64,000 nucleotides of DNA from contig NC_056732.1 of NCBI RefSeq assembly GCF_019279795.1, positions 180,087,694 through 180,151,693 on the forward strand. Reading direction: 5' to 3'. Within the stretch, counting starts at the first letter, position 1; the number at the start of each line of letters is the position of its first letter. Positions 33,900 through 43,665 of this stretch are shown piece by piece. The position numbers and the translations under genes are program-made. The notes beneath the pieces are model-generated. The model ran no database searches and was not told the origin of the DNA. It was given only the letters and a program-made list of their open reading frames with translations. This stretch comes from Protopterus annectens (lineage: Eukaryota; Chordata; Ceratodontiformes; Protopteridae).

Positions 33900-35780
33900 A
33901 GATTAAGTAGGGGGAACCAGTGCTGCCTTGACCAAAAGGGGGTCATCAACAAGATTTTTGGTGAGTCCTAGTGAATTTTCAGTAGGACTCTGGATCAGAG
34001 GAAAGGGGGGGGGGAGGCATACAAGAACTTCTCCTTCCAAGACATTAAGAAGGCATCTGTTTGAAGAACCTTCGGGTCGTGAGTTCTGGAGCAATAGCTC
34101 TGGAGTTGCCCGTTTGTGGAGGAGGTGAACAGGTCTATCTGTGGAATACCCCACCTGTGGATCAGATCTAGGAATACCTCCTTTGACAACATCCAATCAT
34201 GACTGTCTGAGGAGATTCTGCTTAAGGAGTCTACTGGACAGTTGTGTTGGGACAGGATGTAGTCTGCCTGGAGGGAGATCCCCTGGGAGACAGCTAAATC
34301 CCATACCTGTAGGGCTAGCCTGCAGAGGAGGTAGGACTTCGTCCCTCCTTGCTTGTTCAGGTACCACATCACTATGCTGCTGTCTGTGAAGACCTTCAGA
34401 ATGCCCCATCTGAGGAAAGATAGAAAGGTCTGCAGGGCCAGAAGTATGGCTGACATTTCCTGGATATTGATATGCCATTGTTTGTATTGTCTTTCCACAA
34501 ACCTGGCACTGTTCTTGTGTCTAACGTTGCCCCTCTGCCCATCCTTGCTTGTTCAGGTACCACATCACTATGCTGCTGTCTGTGAAGACCTTCAGAATGC
34601 CCCATCTGAGGAAAGATAGAAAGGTCTGCAGGGCCAGAAGTATGGCTGACATTTCCTGGATATTGATATGCCATTGTTTGTATTGTCTTTCCACAAACCT
34701 GGCACTGTTCTTGTGTCTAACGTTGCCCCTCTGCCCAGATCGGAGGCATAAGTGTGCATGAAATGAGAAGGGGAGGGCAATTGTAGGGGGAGACCCGGTT
34801 TAGGGTCACTTGGGCCATCCACCACTTCAGCTCTTGGTGGAGGCAGGGGAGAAGTGGGATTATGAACTCTAGGGAGTGTGAGTGCTGGGCCCATACTGAG
34901 CAAAGATACCAATGCAGCTTTCCCATATGTAATCTTGGCAGTGGCAGCATGGAAACAGTGGCAGCCACGTGGCCGAGAAGTTTGAGGAATTCCCTCACAG
35001 TCAGGGCGGGTGAAAGGAGGGCAGATTGAAAGAGTTGGGTCAGGGAAAGCACTTTTTCCTGAGGTAGGAAGGCCATCTTGAGGTCTGTTCTGATTCTGCA
35101 TCCTAGGAAGAGACAATGTCTTGTGTAGGATTTAGTCTGGATTTGGGGAAGTTAATGAGTAACCCTAGAGACTGCAGCAGGAAGTCTGGGCAAGGAGGGT
35201 TTGTCTGCTGCTTGAATAAGCAGGTCTAGGTATGGGGAATTTTGCATACCTCTTGTTCTGAATTAAGCAATGATTGGGGCTAGGCATTTTGTAAATACCC
35301 TTAGAGAAGTGGAGTGTCCAAAGGGCAAGGCACAGAACTGAAAATACAAGGAGCCTGCTTTGAATCGGAGGAATTTTCTGGAGGACTGTTTTATGGGAGT
35401 ATGTAGAGAAGCCTCTTTGCTGTCCAGGGTCACCATGAAGGCCTGGGGAAGAATGAAGGGAAAGAGAATGGGTAGTGTTATCCTGAAGAAGGGGACCTGC
35501 AGGAAAGGGCTGAGGCAGGAAAGGTCTACGATGGGTCTCCATGGCCCCTCCTTCCTGGGCACCAGAAAACTTCTGGAGTAGAAGCCTCTCCCTCGGGGAT
35601 AAGATCTATGGTGCCTTGGAGCTGCAGGCTGTTAAGGACCTCGGGGAGGAGGGACCACTGAGAGGGGAGAGGTATAGGGTAGAGGACATTTGGGGGGGGG
35701 GCATCCAAGACATGAAGTAACCCTCCTTCAGGATAGACCAAACCCATTTATCGGATGTCACTAAGGCCCATGCAGGGAGG
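33900..35780 (-). pseudogene. DIRS RT / RNase H / MT-like (E7, lineage B)
   Basis: RNase H is well preserved at 33995-34498: WHINIQEMSAILLAL (Glu), VFTDSSIVMWYLNKQGG (Asp) and CPVDSLSRISSD (Asp), then IDLFTSSTNGQLQ and YASPPPFL of the methyltransferase-like tail. RT pieces lie at 34592-35116 and 35263-35562 (MVTLDSKEASLH, CALPFGHSTSLRVFTKCLA). The RT N-terminus, with EALNSLQLQGTIDLIPEGE-like text, is at 35526-35747. Several frameshifts and an internal 196-bp duplication disable it. Confidence 0.75.
34345..34737 (-). repeat. 196-bp direct tandem duplication inside E7 RNase H
   Basis: Sequence 34346-34541 is repeated immediately at 34542-34737, with no difference that I can see by eye. It duplicates the RNase H stretch containing EMSAILLALQ and the YLNKQ region. 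Perfect identity suggests either a very recent event or an assembly error. Confidence 0.85.
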
Positions 35781-35789
35781 CAGTGAGAG

Positions 35790-36652
35790 AGACTGGGAGG
35801 ATAGAGGTATGGTGGGAGGAGGGGGCGGTAGAAAAGGAGGCAGGCAGTCAGATGCTGCTTGCCCTTTCTGAAAAGGGAGGTCCTCTGGGCAGAGGCCTGA
35901 GGTGTCCTAGGCAGAGTAGTCAGTCTCCTGTGTGGTCTTCTAGACCTGGAGGGGGCAGAGGGCCTAGAAGACTTCCTAATAACTTGCGTATTGGTTGGGT
36001 AGTTCCTCTGAAATTTTGGGACTGGAGAGACAAGATGATGCTTTAGATCTTTGAGCTCATTCCCTTTTTGCTGAAGAGACTTAGAGATCAGCTACCTTGG
36101 TGCCAAAAAGGGCAGGGTGATCCAAAGGAGCATCCAAGAGTTTGGCCTTAAGTCATCCAGTAGGGGATGAAGATGCAGCCAAGAGCATCTCCTCAATACA
36201 GAGGCAGATGCAGCTGACCTGGCAGAGGCCTCCGCTGCATCACATGCACAACTTGGAAAATTGTTTACTGACTTGGGAGATGAGCCCCAGCAAGGAAGAC
36301 AGGGATACCTTTGCACAGCAGTCAGGAATCTCAAGTTCCTTAGAAGCTTTGTCCAGTAAGGCCAAGGAGTATTTGGCCATGTGTGAATGGTAATTTGCAG
36401 CCCTAAATGCTAGAGTAGCCGAAGTGCATATATTCTTCGCCCACCTCTCCATGGCCTTGCTGTCTTTATCTGCAGGCAGGATAGAGATAGTAGGGAGAAG
36501 TCTGGCAGCCCTATCAGTGGCAACAGAAATGGCTGCTGGGTCAGCTGGCGGGCATTTGAAAAGGAATTGGTCTGAATCAGGTACCCTATACAACCGGTCT
36601 GCCCTTCTAGGGGTAGGTGGCTGGGAATCTGGGTTTATGCATGCTGCAGCAA
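35790..36652 (-). pseudogene. DIRS gag-like fragment (E7, lineage B)
   Basis: 36240-36704 is open and reads YRVPDSDQFLFKCPPADPAA, then KAMERWAKNICTSATLAFRA. 36092-36334 reads ASVLRRCSWLHLHPLLDD, the lineage-B version of the RRHAWLKEQ helix. The first 17 codons of the 36240-36704 frame actually lie inside E9's terminal repeat, so its start is chimeric. Confidence 0.7.
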
Positions 36653-37072
36653 AAAGTACAGTTTTGTACCTACCATAAATGTAGATGTCCGAACAGGAAT
36701 GCATCTGCAGTCATTACAAATGGGTTGTCCTGTCGTCAGGCAGCCCTTCGGTCGGCCGGATTCCAAAGTCTGGGTCTGGCCTCGGCTGGTGTCGCACTTC
36801 ACCCGACTTCATAGCTGCAGTTCTTCGGGTATAAAGGCATCAGCCGACGCCATTTTCCTCAGTGTTTCTTGCCCCAGATGCCAGTTGCCCTCTTGGATAG
36901 CTAAATTTTGGATAAATGCCAATGTTTCCAAATAGTAGAAGGCAAACACAAAAATAAGCATGTATGTACATATATACAAACAAATACACCATAAGAGATC
37001 CCCCCCAGCTAGCTATTAGATGGGCAAATACCCTAGGAATACCACAGAGGGGAAGGAGGGTGGGTAATCCTG

Positions 37073-37169
37073 ACTGCAGATGCATTCCTGTTCGGACATC
37101 TACATTTATGGTAGGTACAACTGTACTATGTCCTTCAAGGATGCATCTGCAGTCATTACAAATGGGTAG
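37073..37169 (-). repeat. Internal complementary region of E9
   Basis: The first half reverse-complements the left end (GTCCGAACAGGAATGCATCT). The second half (GTCCTTCAAGGATGCATCTG) predicts a right end GCATCCTTGAAGGACAT, which is exactly the right end of E1 and E1b. This links E9 and E1 as one subfamily. Confidence 0.85.
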
Positions 37170-37206
37170 AATACCATAGCCAAACTAGGGGAGGAGGAAG
37201 AGGAAA

Positions 37207-38335
37207 TTATGGTGTAGTTAGGATCCCTTGCAAAACAGCAGTGGCAAACCCTGCTCGGGATCTAGAGTATAAAGGTAAGTTATAATGCTTGGCAAATGTA
37301 TGCACGGAGGTCCAAGTAGCAGCCTCTATAATGTCCTTGGTAGCCACTCCTCGTAAGAAAGCTGTGGTAGTGGCTGTAGCCCTTGTAGAATGAGGCCTTA
37401 TGTTCTGTGGAGTTTGCTTTCCATGGTAGGAGTAACAGAATCTAATGCAATTTCCTATCCACTTGGAGACTGTCTGTTTTGAAATTGCTTCTCCTTCCCT
37501 TCCTGTTGCATATGCTACCAGAAGCTGGTCAGTTTTTCTATTGCCCTTGGTTCTGTCCAGGTAGTAGCGCAACTGTCTATGTACATCCAAAGTATGCAGC
37601 AGTCTTTCCCCCCTGTTCTGTGGATTGGGGAAGAAGGTAGGTAGGTGGATTGCCTGGTTTAAAGACACTCTGGATACCACCTTAGGCATAAATGTAGGAT
37701 TTGTTCTCATGGACACTATCTTGATGGAAGATTAGGAAGGGTTGTACTGCCATTAAAGCCTGTAGCTCAGAAACCCTTCTTGCTGAGGTAATTGCCAGCA
37801 GAAAAGCAGTTTTCCAGGATAGGTGTTGAAGATCTGCTGTTGCTGCTGGTTCGAAAGGGGGGAGTGTCAATTTTTCTAGCACAAAGTTCAAGTCCCATGC
37901 TGGTAATGGTGGTTTCCTAGGAGGTTTTACATTTTTAATTCCTCTCAGAAACTGCCTGAGTAGAGGATGCGAGAAGACAGGGGGATCGAAGCTGTATTCT
38001 GTAGAAATAGCTGATGCATGTATCTTGGAGGAATAGGACAGGCCTGTATGGAAAAGCTCTGCCAAATACTCCAGGATGTTGGCAATGTCTACCTTTGACA
38101 CATCTTTTCCCCTTTTAGTACTCCAAATGAGAAACCTTTTCCATTTTCCTGCATAGTTCCTTCTTGTTGAGGGTCTGCGGGCCTCAAGGATAATGTCTTT
38201 AACCCTTTGGGATAAATCTGGGTTAGTTGCTCTTATGTAATGTCCCAGGCAGTCAGCTGCAGAGTTTTCAGGTTGGGATGCAGGGTGTTGTAGCCGCTCT
38301 GAGTTAACAGCAAAGGAATCAGGGGTAGTGTCCAC
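37207..38335 (-). CDS. DIRS tyrosine recombinase (E9), one frameshift
   Basis: Integrates the circular retro-copy by tyrosine-recombinase chemistry. The N-terminal SAM-like core-binding part (LSQRVKDIILEARRPSTRRN ... IHASAISTEYSFDPPVF) and first catalytic block TSARRVSELQALMAVQPF are in one frame (37682-38650). The C-terminal block (37207-37716) holds RPHSTRATATTTAFLRG, then ATWTSVHTFAKHYNLP with the nucleophile Tyr. A single frameshift near 37700 separates them. The expected start codon at 38333-38335 is GTG here but ATG at the same place in E10, E11 and E6; it overlaps the RT stop by 103 nt. About 370 codons. Confidence 0.85.
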
Positions 38336-39671
38336 ATTTTCCCCAGAGACATGCTCCTCAGTAATGGGTACCAGTGTTGTCTTGGCCAGTCTGGAGCTAT
38401 CAGAATGATCCTTGGACGTTCCTCTTTGATTTTCAATAGCACCTTGTGCATCAAAGGAAGAGGTGGGAATGCATATGCTGTCAGGCCTTTCCAACTGAAG
38501 GATAGAGAGTCCACCTTCCAAGCAAGTGGGTGGTACGTCCTTGTGCAGAATTTCTTGAGCTGGTGAATGAGTGGGGATGCGAATAGGTCTATTTGTGGCA
38601 GACCCCATTTCTTTGTGATGACCTTGAAGATGTCTGGGTGTAGCATCCATTCGTGAGCATCAGAGGTAGTTCTGCTTAATATGTCTGCTAGGATGTTTTC
38701 TTTTCCCGGTACAAAAATTGCTTGTAACTGAATGTTGTAGCTCAGAGCCATATTCCATAGGTCCAGTGCCATCCGGCATAGAGGGTATGAATGAGTGCCT
38801 CCCTGTTTGTTGATGTACCACACGGCTGTGGTGTTGTCTGTCCTTATCAACTGCCCTTCTTGGAGGAATGGTCTGAAATTCTGGATTGCTAGTTTTACTG
38901 CCAGCATTTCCTTTTGATTTATGTGCAGGTGCAGCTGATCTGGAGTCCATAAGCCTTGTATGCACTTGTCCAGCATGTGGGCCCCCCAACCGAGGTCTGA
39001 GGCGTCCGTTGTGATGGTTTGGTTTGGTTGAATGCTGTGGAAGGGCAAACCTTGGTTTGACTGGCATGCCTGAGCCCACCATAGGAACTCTTGTTTCAGG
39101 CATGGAATTAGTGGTATTTCGGTTTCTAAGCTGTGCCTGTGTTGAGACCATAAATTCTTCAGGTACCACTGTAGCTTTCTCATATGCAGTCTGGCATGAG
39201 GGACCAGGATTATGCAGGATGCCATGAATCCCAAGGCCTGCAGTACTTTCCTTGCTGTTAGTTTCTTCTGCTTTGTTAATGCCAAGAAGTAGAGAGGAAG
39301 TTGTTCTTGTTTTTCTGCAGTTAGGAATGCCATCTGTTTTACTGTGTCCAATTCTGCACCTAAGAAGGTTATTCTTTGGGATGGTATCAGTCTTGACTTT
39401 TTTATATTGACTGTATATCCCAGGGCTTGCAGTAAGCAAATGATTCTTTGTAAGTCTTCTGTTAGCTTGTTTTTGTTGTCCGCTTGTATCAGGCAGTCGT
39501 CCAGGTATGGATATATTTGGATTCCCTGAAGCCTGCAGTGAGCGATTACTGATGCCAGGCATTTCGTGAATACTCTGGGCACAGTAGATAAGCCAAAGGG
39601 CAATGCTGAGAATTGATAATGCTCTGACCCTGCAAGAAATCCGAGGTGTCTTCTGCAAGTTTTTCTGATGG
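38233..39671 (-). CDS. DIRS RT / RNase H / methyltransferase-like polyprotein (E9), 5'-truncated
   Basis: Open without a stop for about 480 codons. In order: RT motif B SALPFGLSTVPRVFTK; motif C IQIYPYLDDCLI; thumb and connection LTARKVLQALGFMAS; RNase H with all four acidic positions (TTDASDLGWG, INQKEMLAVK, IRTDNTTAVWYINKQGG, NILADILSR). The tail has WGLPQIDLFASP, YAFPPLPLMHKVLLKI and IILIAPDWPRQHWYP, the region usually assigned to the DIRS adenine-methyltransferase-like domain (its PP motif being YAFPPL). It ends LTAWDIT. The N-terminus, including motif A, is lost: the first ~20 codons of the computed frame at 39672-39729 are PLE1 sequence. Confidence 0.88.
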
Positions 39672-40167
39672 AAAAAGGTATTTGTGTCCTTGTGGCTAAT
39701 AATTCCAGTAGTGTCTTCATTGGTTTCATCTAACGTATTACCTGGACTCAAAGGTGACATAGCGGATTTTACACCCAGACACTACTGGAATATTAGCCAC
39801 GAGGACACAAATACCTTTACGAATTTCATTACTACATTTAGTACACACAGTAGCGTGTGTTTAGCTATCCTTCAGAAAAATTGGGAACTGTTTAAGATGT
39901 ACCCCAATGTTTACCAAAAAGTAGATGAACATCCCAGAGTGACATTTAGGAGAGGCAAAAACCTTAAAACACTATTAGAACAACAAGATATGCCCATTAT
40001 TCGAAATCCTGGTATGTATTAATGTTTGAATTGCAAATCTGTGGTAGTAAACTCTTTCCAGATTAATGGTACATTGTATAAACTAAAGGGTAGACTTAAT
40101 TGCAATTCCACTTTTGTCACATATTTAGCAAAGTGTACATCCTGTGCAGCCTTCTACATAGGAAAAA
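39672..40167 (+). mobile_element. Penelope-like element PLE1, left part (interrupted by E10)
   Basis: A plus-strand frame from 39684 to 40164, with one in-frame TAA at 40019-40021, encodes the end of a Penelope ORF: ILQKNWELFKMYPNVYQK, HPRVTFRRGKNLKTLL, CLNCKSV, NGTLYKLKGRLNCNS, and then CAAFYIGKK, the beginning of a GIY-YIG endonuclease. It stops exactly where DIRS E10 begins (40168), and the frame resumes at 48204. The first part contains an inverted scrap (see separate entry). 5'-truncated like most Penelope insertions. Confidence 0.85.
39674..39819. repeat. 42-bp inverted repeat at the PLE1 5' junction
   Basis: 39674-39714 is the reverse complement of 39778-39819 with about two mismatches and a one-base gap (AAAGGTATTTGTGTCC against GGACACAAATACCTTT). 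The 63-bp spacer is of unclear origin. It looks like a 5' inversion formed during Penelope insertion, comparable with twin-priming in LINEs. Confidence 0.8.
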
Positions 40168-40182
40168 AGTACAGTTTTGTAC
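40168..40182 (+). repeat. Terminal palindrome GTACA-N4-TGTAC at DIRS left end
   Basis: GTACAGTTTTGTAC is a near-perfect palindrome immediately inside the left terminus. All eight lineage-A left ends in the window have GTACAGTT(T/G/A)TGTAC. It is repeated in each ICR. Its position and symmetry suit a recombinase binding or crossover site (inference). Confidence 0.6.
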
Positions 40183-40195
40183 CTACCATAAATGT

Positions 40196-40397
40196 AGATG
40201 TTCGAGTGCTAATACAGCTGAAGTCATAACAGATGGGTTCTCCTGCCCTCAGGCAGGCCCTCGGTCAGCCGAATTCCAAAGTCTAGGTCCGGCGTCGATT
40301 GCCGTCGCTTCTTCCCTGATGTCAGTGCGACAGGGGTATAAAAGAACCAGCCAACGCCATTTTCTTCAGTTTTTCTTGCCCCAGATGTCAGGTGCCC
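40196..40397 (+). repeat. Left (3') inverted terminal repeat of E10
   Basis: The reverse complement of 48019-48203 with moderate divergence; shared landmarks are CATAACAGATGGGTTCT, GCCGAATTCCAAAGTCTA, GGGTATAAAAGAACCAGCC and GCCATTTTCTTCAGT. The outer ~28 bp of the left end (40168-40195) has no counterpart on the right, as is typical of DIRS. Confidence 0.9.
40337..40343 (+). promoter_or_regulatory. TATA box in left ITR of E10, directed into the element (antisense)
   Basis: GGGGTATAAAAGAACC on the plus strand, with a CRE-like TGATGTCA about 20 bp upstream. Because the repeat is inverted, this box points rightward, opposite to the coding strand, and could drive an antisense transcript. Confidence 0.55.
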
Positions 40398-40560
40398 CCA
40401 GAAGGAAGGCAATACATAAATTTGTGTAATAAAGCAATGCCATATAATCAAAATACAGTAGTTGCAAGCAAATGCACCATAAATGAATACCCCAATCAGG
40501 TTGTATGAAGAGGTGTTAGCCAATAGGCCTGTCCCAAGAGGGGAAGGAGGGAAACCTGGA

Positions 40561-40666
40561 CTGCAGCTGTATTAGCACTCGAACATCTACATTTATGGTA
40601 GGTACAAAACTGTACTACGTTCATCGTGCATACAGCTGCAGTCATAACAGATGGGTAGAATCCCAA
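40561..40666 (-). repeat. Internal complementary region of E10
   Basis: 40561-40614 is the reverse complement of the left end (...GCACTCGAACATCTACATTT...CTGTACT), and 40615-40666 of the right end (CATCGTGCATACAGCTGCAG). The ICR matches this copy's own end variants (TACAGCTG type), not those of E9 or E3. Confidence 0.9.
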
Positions 40667-40689
40667 AGCTAAGAAAGGGGTGGTAGGCA

Positions 40690-41831
40690 CTAGGTGGAAC
40701 TAGGAGGAGCCAGGATGCCCTGCAAGACTGCAGTGGCAAAGCCTGCTCTAGTTTTGGAGTATAATGGTAGGTGGTAGGGCTTGGAGAAGGTATGCACAGA
40801 ACTCCAAGTGGCTGCTTCCAAAATATCTTTGGTAGGAACTCCTCTGAGGAAAGCTGCAGAGGTAGCTGTGGCCCTTGTGGAGTGAGATCGGATGCCTGCA
40901 GGTACAGCTTTGCCATGAAAAGAGTAACAAAAGCGTATGCAGTGGGCTATCCATTTTGAGATTGTCTGTTTGGAAATTGGCTTCCCTTGAGCTCCTATAG
41001 CATGGGACACAAAGAGCTGTTCTGATTTTCTGAAAGGATTTGTTCTGTCCAAATAGTAATGCAGCTGTCTGTGGATGCCCAAGGAATGTAGTAGTCTCTC
41101 CCCTTTGTTTTGAGGATTAGGGTAAAAGGTAGCTAAGTGTATAGCCTGATTCAAAGCTACCCTGGATACCACCTTTGGCATAAAGGATGGGTTGGTTTGT
41201 AAGGAAACTCTGTCCTGATGGAAGATGGTAAAAGGCTGCACAGCCATGAGGGCTTGTAGTTCCAATACCCTACGAGCCGAGGTGATAGCCAGAAGGAAAG
41301 TGTTTTCCAGGACAAATATTGCAAATCTGTTGAGGCAGCTGGCTCAAAAGGAGGCAAGGTCAGCTTTTCTAGAATGAAATTGAGGTCCCAAGCAGGTATT
41401 GCTTGTTTACTTGGGGGTTTTATATTCTTAGCCCCTCTGAGGAACTGTCTTAAGAGGGGGTGAGAGAATAAAGGTGGATCAGTGTTGTATTCTGCAGAAA
41501 TGGCTGAGGCATGGATTTTGATGGAGGAGAATGAGAGTCCACTGCTTAGTAGCTCAGCTAGATACTGTAATATTTGAGGTGAATTCAGTTTTCCAGGATT
41601 CTGGCCCTTTTTCTCATTCCAGGCACAAAACTGTTTCCATTTTGCGGAGTAAGCTTTTCTAGTAGACTGCCTTCTGGCCTCCAAAATGACATCCTGCACC
41701 TCCTTGGAGAGTAGGGTCTGTTGTGATGTTAAGGAATCTTCCATGCGGCCAGACTGAATGTTTTCAGCTGACTGTGAAGAGTTTTGAAGCTGTGCTGAGT
41801 CAGAAGAGGAGGCATTAGAGGTAGGGTCCAT
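40690..41831 (-). pseudogene. DIRS tyrosine recombinase (E10), one frameshift, near-intact
   Basis: Starts at ATG 41829-41831 (context CTCCATGGA), overlapping the RT stop by 103 nt. The N-terminal DNA-binding part contains LSKEVQDVILEARRQSTRKA and IHASAISAEYNTDPPLFSHP. A one-base deletion near 41305 destroys the frame just before the first catalytic Arg; the other frame resumes with MELQALMAVQPF. The C-terminal part (40690-41265) has RSHSTRATATSAAFLRG and ATWSSVHTFSKPYHLP: the Tyr is present, but the His two residues before it, found in other copies (KHY), is Pro. Ends LAPPSST. Confidence 0.82.
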
Positions 41832-43665
41832 GGAGGGGAATGCGTCTGGCTCCTCAGGAGTGGGTACCAGTGTTGTCTTGGCCAGTCTGGAGCAATGAGA
41901 ATCATCTTTGGTCTGTCTGCTCTGGTTTTTAATAGAACTTTGGGCAGCAGAGGAAGAGGTGGAAAGGCATAAACTGTCATTGTTGTCCAAATGAAAGAGA
42001 GAGCGTCCACTCTCCAGGCCTTTGGATGAAAAGTCCTTGAGCAGAATTTTGTCAATTGGTGATTTTTGTGGGAGGCAAAGAGATCCATGTCTGGCCTTCC
42101 CCATGCTTGAATTATCTCTGTAAAAACTTGAGGATGCAACTTCCATTCGTGTGGATCTGTCATATTTCTGCTTAGATTGTCTGCCAGCGTCTTTTCCTTG
42201 CCGGGCAAGTACTGTGCTTGAAGTTCGATTTGGAATTCCAGAGCCATGTTCCAAAGTGACATGGCCAGCCTGCATAGGGGGTATGAATGGGTTCCTCCCT
42301 GTTTATGTACCACATTACTGTGGTGTTGTCTGTCCTCCAATAGTTGACCTGGATGCAGAAGGTCTTTGAAAGCCATAATAGCATTTATTACTGCTAGCAT
42401 TTCCTTTTGATTGATGTGAAGATGCTTTTCTTTTTGGGACCATTTGCCCTGAATGCACTGATCTGTCATGTGCGCCCCCCAGGCGTAGTCCTGTAGTCTG
42501 TTGTGATGACTATTTGCTTGAGGCTTGCAGAATGGGAGACCTGTGTTTGTTTGGCATGCTTGAGCCCACCACAGAAATTCCTTTTGAAGACATGGAATTA
42601 GTGGTATTATTTCCAAACTGTGGCTGTGTTGAGACCATAGGTTTTTCAGGTACCACTGAAGTTTCCTCATATGCAGCTTTGCACATGGGATTAGTAGGAT
42701 GCAAGATGCCATGAATCCCAGAGCCTGCAGGATTTTCCTTGCAGTCAGCCTGGTGAAATTTGCTAGTGTTCTGAAGTATTGAGTTAGTTGTCCCTGCTTC
42801 TCTGGTGTGAGGTAGGCCATCTGGGTGTTTGTGTCCAAGTTGGCACTCAGGAAAATTATTTTCTGAGAGGGTATTAGCCTTGATTTCTTTTTGTTGACTG
42901 TGTATCCCAGAGAATTCAACAACATTATTACAAAAGCCAGACGTTTCAGAAGTATGTGCTTGCTGTCCGCTTGGATCAGGCAGTCGTCCAAATATGGGTA
43001 TATTTGTATCCCTTGAAGTCTGCAGTAGGCAATTATTGATGCCAGGCATTTTGTGAATACTCTGGGTGCAGTACATAAGCCAAAGGGCAATGCAAAGAAT
43101 TGATAATGGGTTGAACCTGCAAGAAATCTTGAGGTATCTCTTGCAATTTTGTCTGATTGGGACATGCAGGTATGCCTCCTTGAGGTCCAATGTTACCAGC
43201 CAAGACTCCTTGCCCAGCATGGGAAGAAGCTGCTGTAATGTGAGCATCTTGAATTTTGGTACGAGTAAAAATGTGTTTAGGATGGATAGGTCCAAAATAG
43301 GTCTCCAATCTTTTCCCTTCCTTGGTACCAGGAATAGTCTGGAATAAAAACCTTGACCTTGTTCATGAGTAGGTACCTCTTGAATAGCTTTCATGTCCAT
43401 GAGATCTGAAATTTGTCTTTGTGCCTCTGCTCTTTGATTGTGTGGCAGGTTTGGCATGCCTCTCATTTTTGGAAGAGTGTGAAAATGGAATCTGTAGCCT
43501 CTGTTTATAATGTCCAGGATCCATTTGTCTTGTGACAATATGCCAATTTTTTGAAAATAATGCCAGTTTTCCGCCTAAGGGTGCTGCCATTTCAGCCTTG
43601 CTTGGCATGCAAAGGGGAAAGTCATTGGACTTGCTTTCTGAATGGCTGCGAACTATCCTCACCAC
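41729..43665 (-). pseudogene. DIRS RT / RNase H / MT-like polyprotein (E10), three frameshifts
   Basis: The entry region AAPLGGKLALFSKNW is at 43363-43665. The RT fingers FLVPRKGKDWRPILDLS and motif A WLVTLDLKEAYLHVPI are at 42510-43538. Motif B FALPFGLCTAPRVFTK, motif C IYPYLDDCLIQ, RNase H INQKEMLAV and LADNLSRNM, and the tail VYAFPPLPLLPKVLLK, LIAPDWPRQHWYP are at 41729-43165, ending LAAWKIP with TAA. Frameshifts lie near 43540, 43135 and within RNase H near 42490 and 42330. The first RNase H Asp segment reads NRLQDYAWGAHM, altered by an indel. Confidence 0.82.

Larger units (their letters stand above)
26843..36652 (-). mobile_element. DIRS copy E7 (lineage B), split by E6 and truncated by E9
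   Basis: The left terminal repeat starts AAAGTTGTGTAAAATC at 26843 and continues to 27041. It resumes at 32583 after the nested E6. The join is confirmed by E8, where the uninterrupted text ...CAGCCCTCAGAACC...AAGCCCCAG (56480-56510) matches the two flanks of E6. The ICR (32665-32765), YR, RT/RNase H and part of gag follow. The copy ends at 36652, where E9's left end begins, so its 5' terminal repeat is missing. Lineage B differs from lineage A in terminal sequence and in coding sequence. Confidence 0.85.
36653..39671 (-). mobile_element. DIRS copy E9 (lineage A), 3' portion, best coding preservation
   Basis: The left end AAGTACAG begins at 36653 in the gag of E7. The 3' terminal repeat carries TATAAAG-type and CRE-like motifs, and the ICR is at 37073-37169. 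YR and RT/RNase H follow with very few lesions. The element stops in RT motif A at about 39671, where an inverted scrap of Penelope element PLE1 begins. Gag and the 5' terminal repeat are absent. Confidence 0.88.

Noticed and set aside
38660..39760. 366-codon minus-strand ORF overlapping the E9 polymerase
   Set aside because: Out-of-frame with the clear RT/RNase H frame (38233-39671), low-complexity composition, no motif; a shadow of a well-conserved gene.
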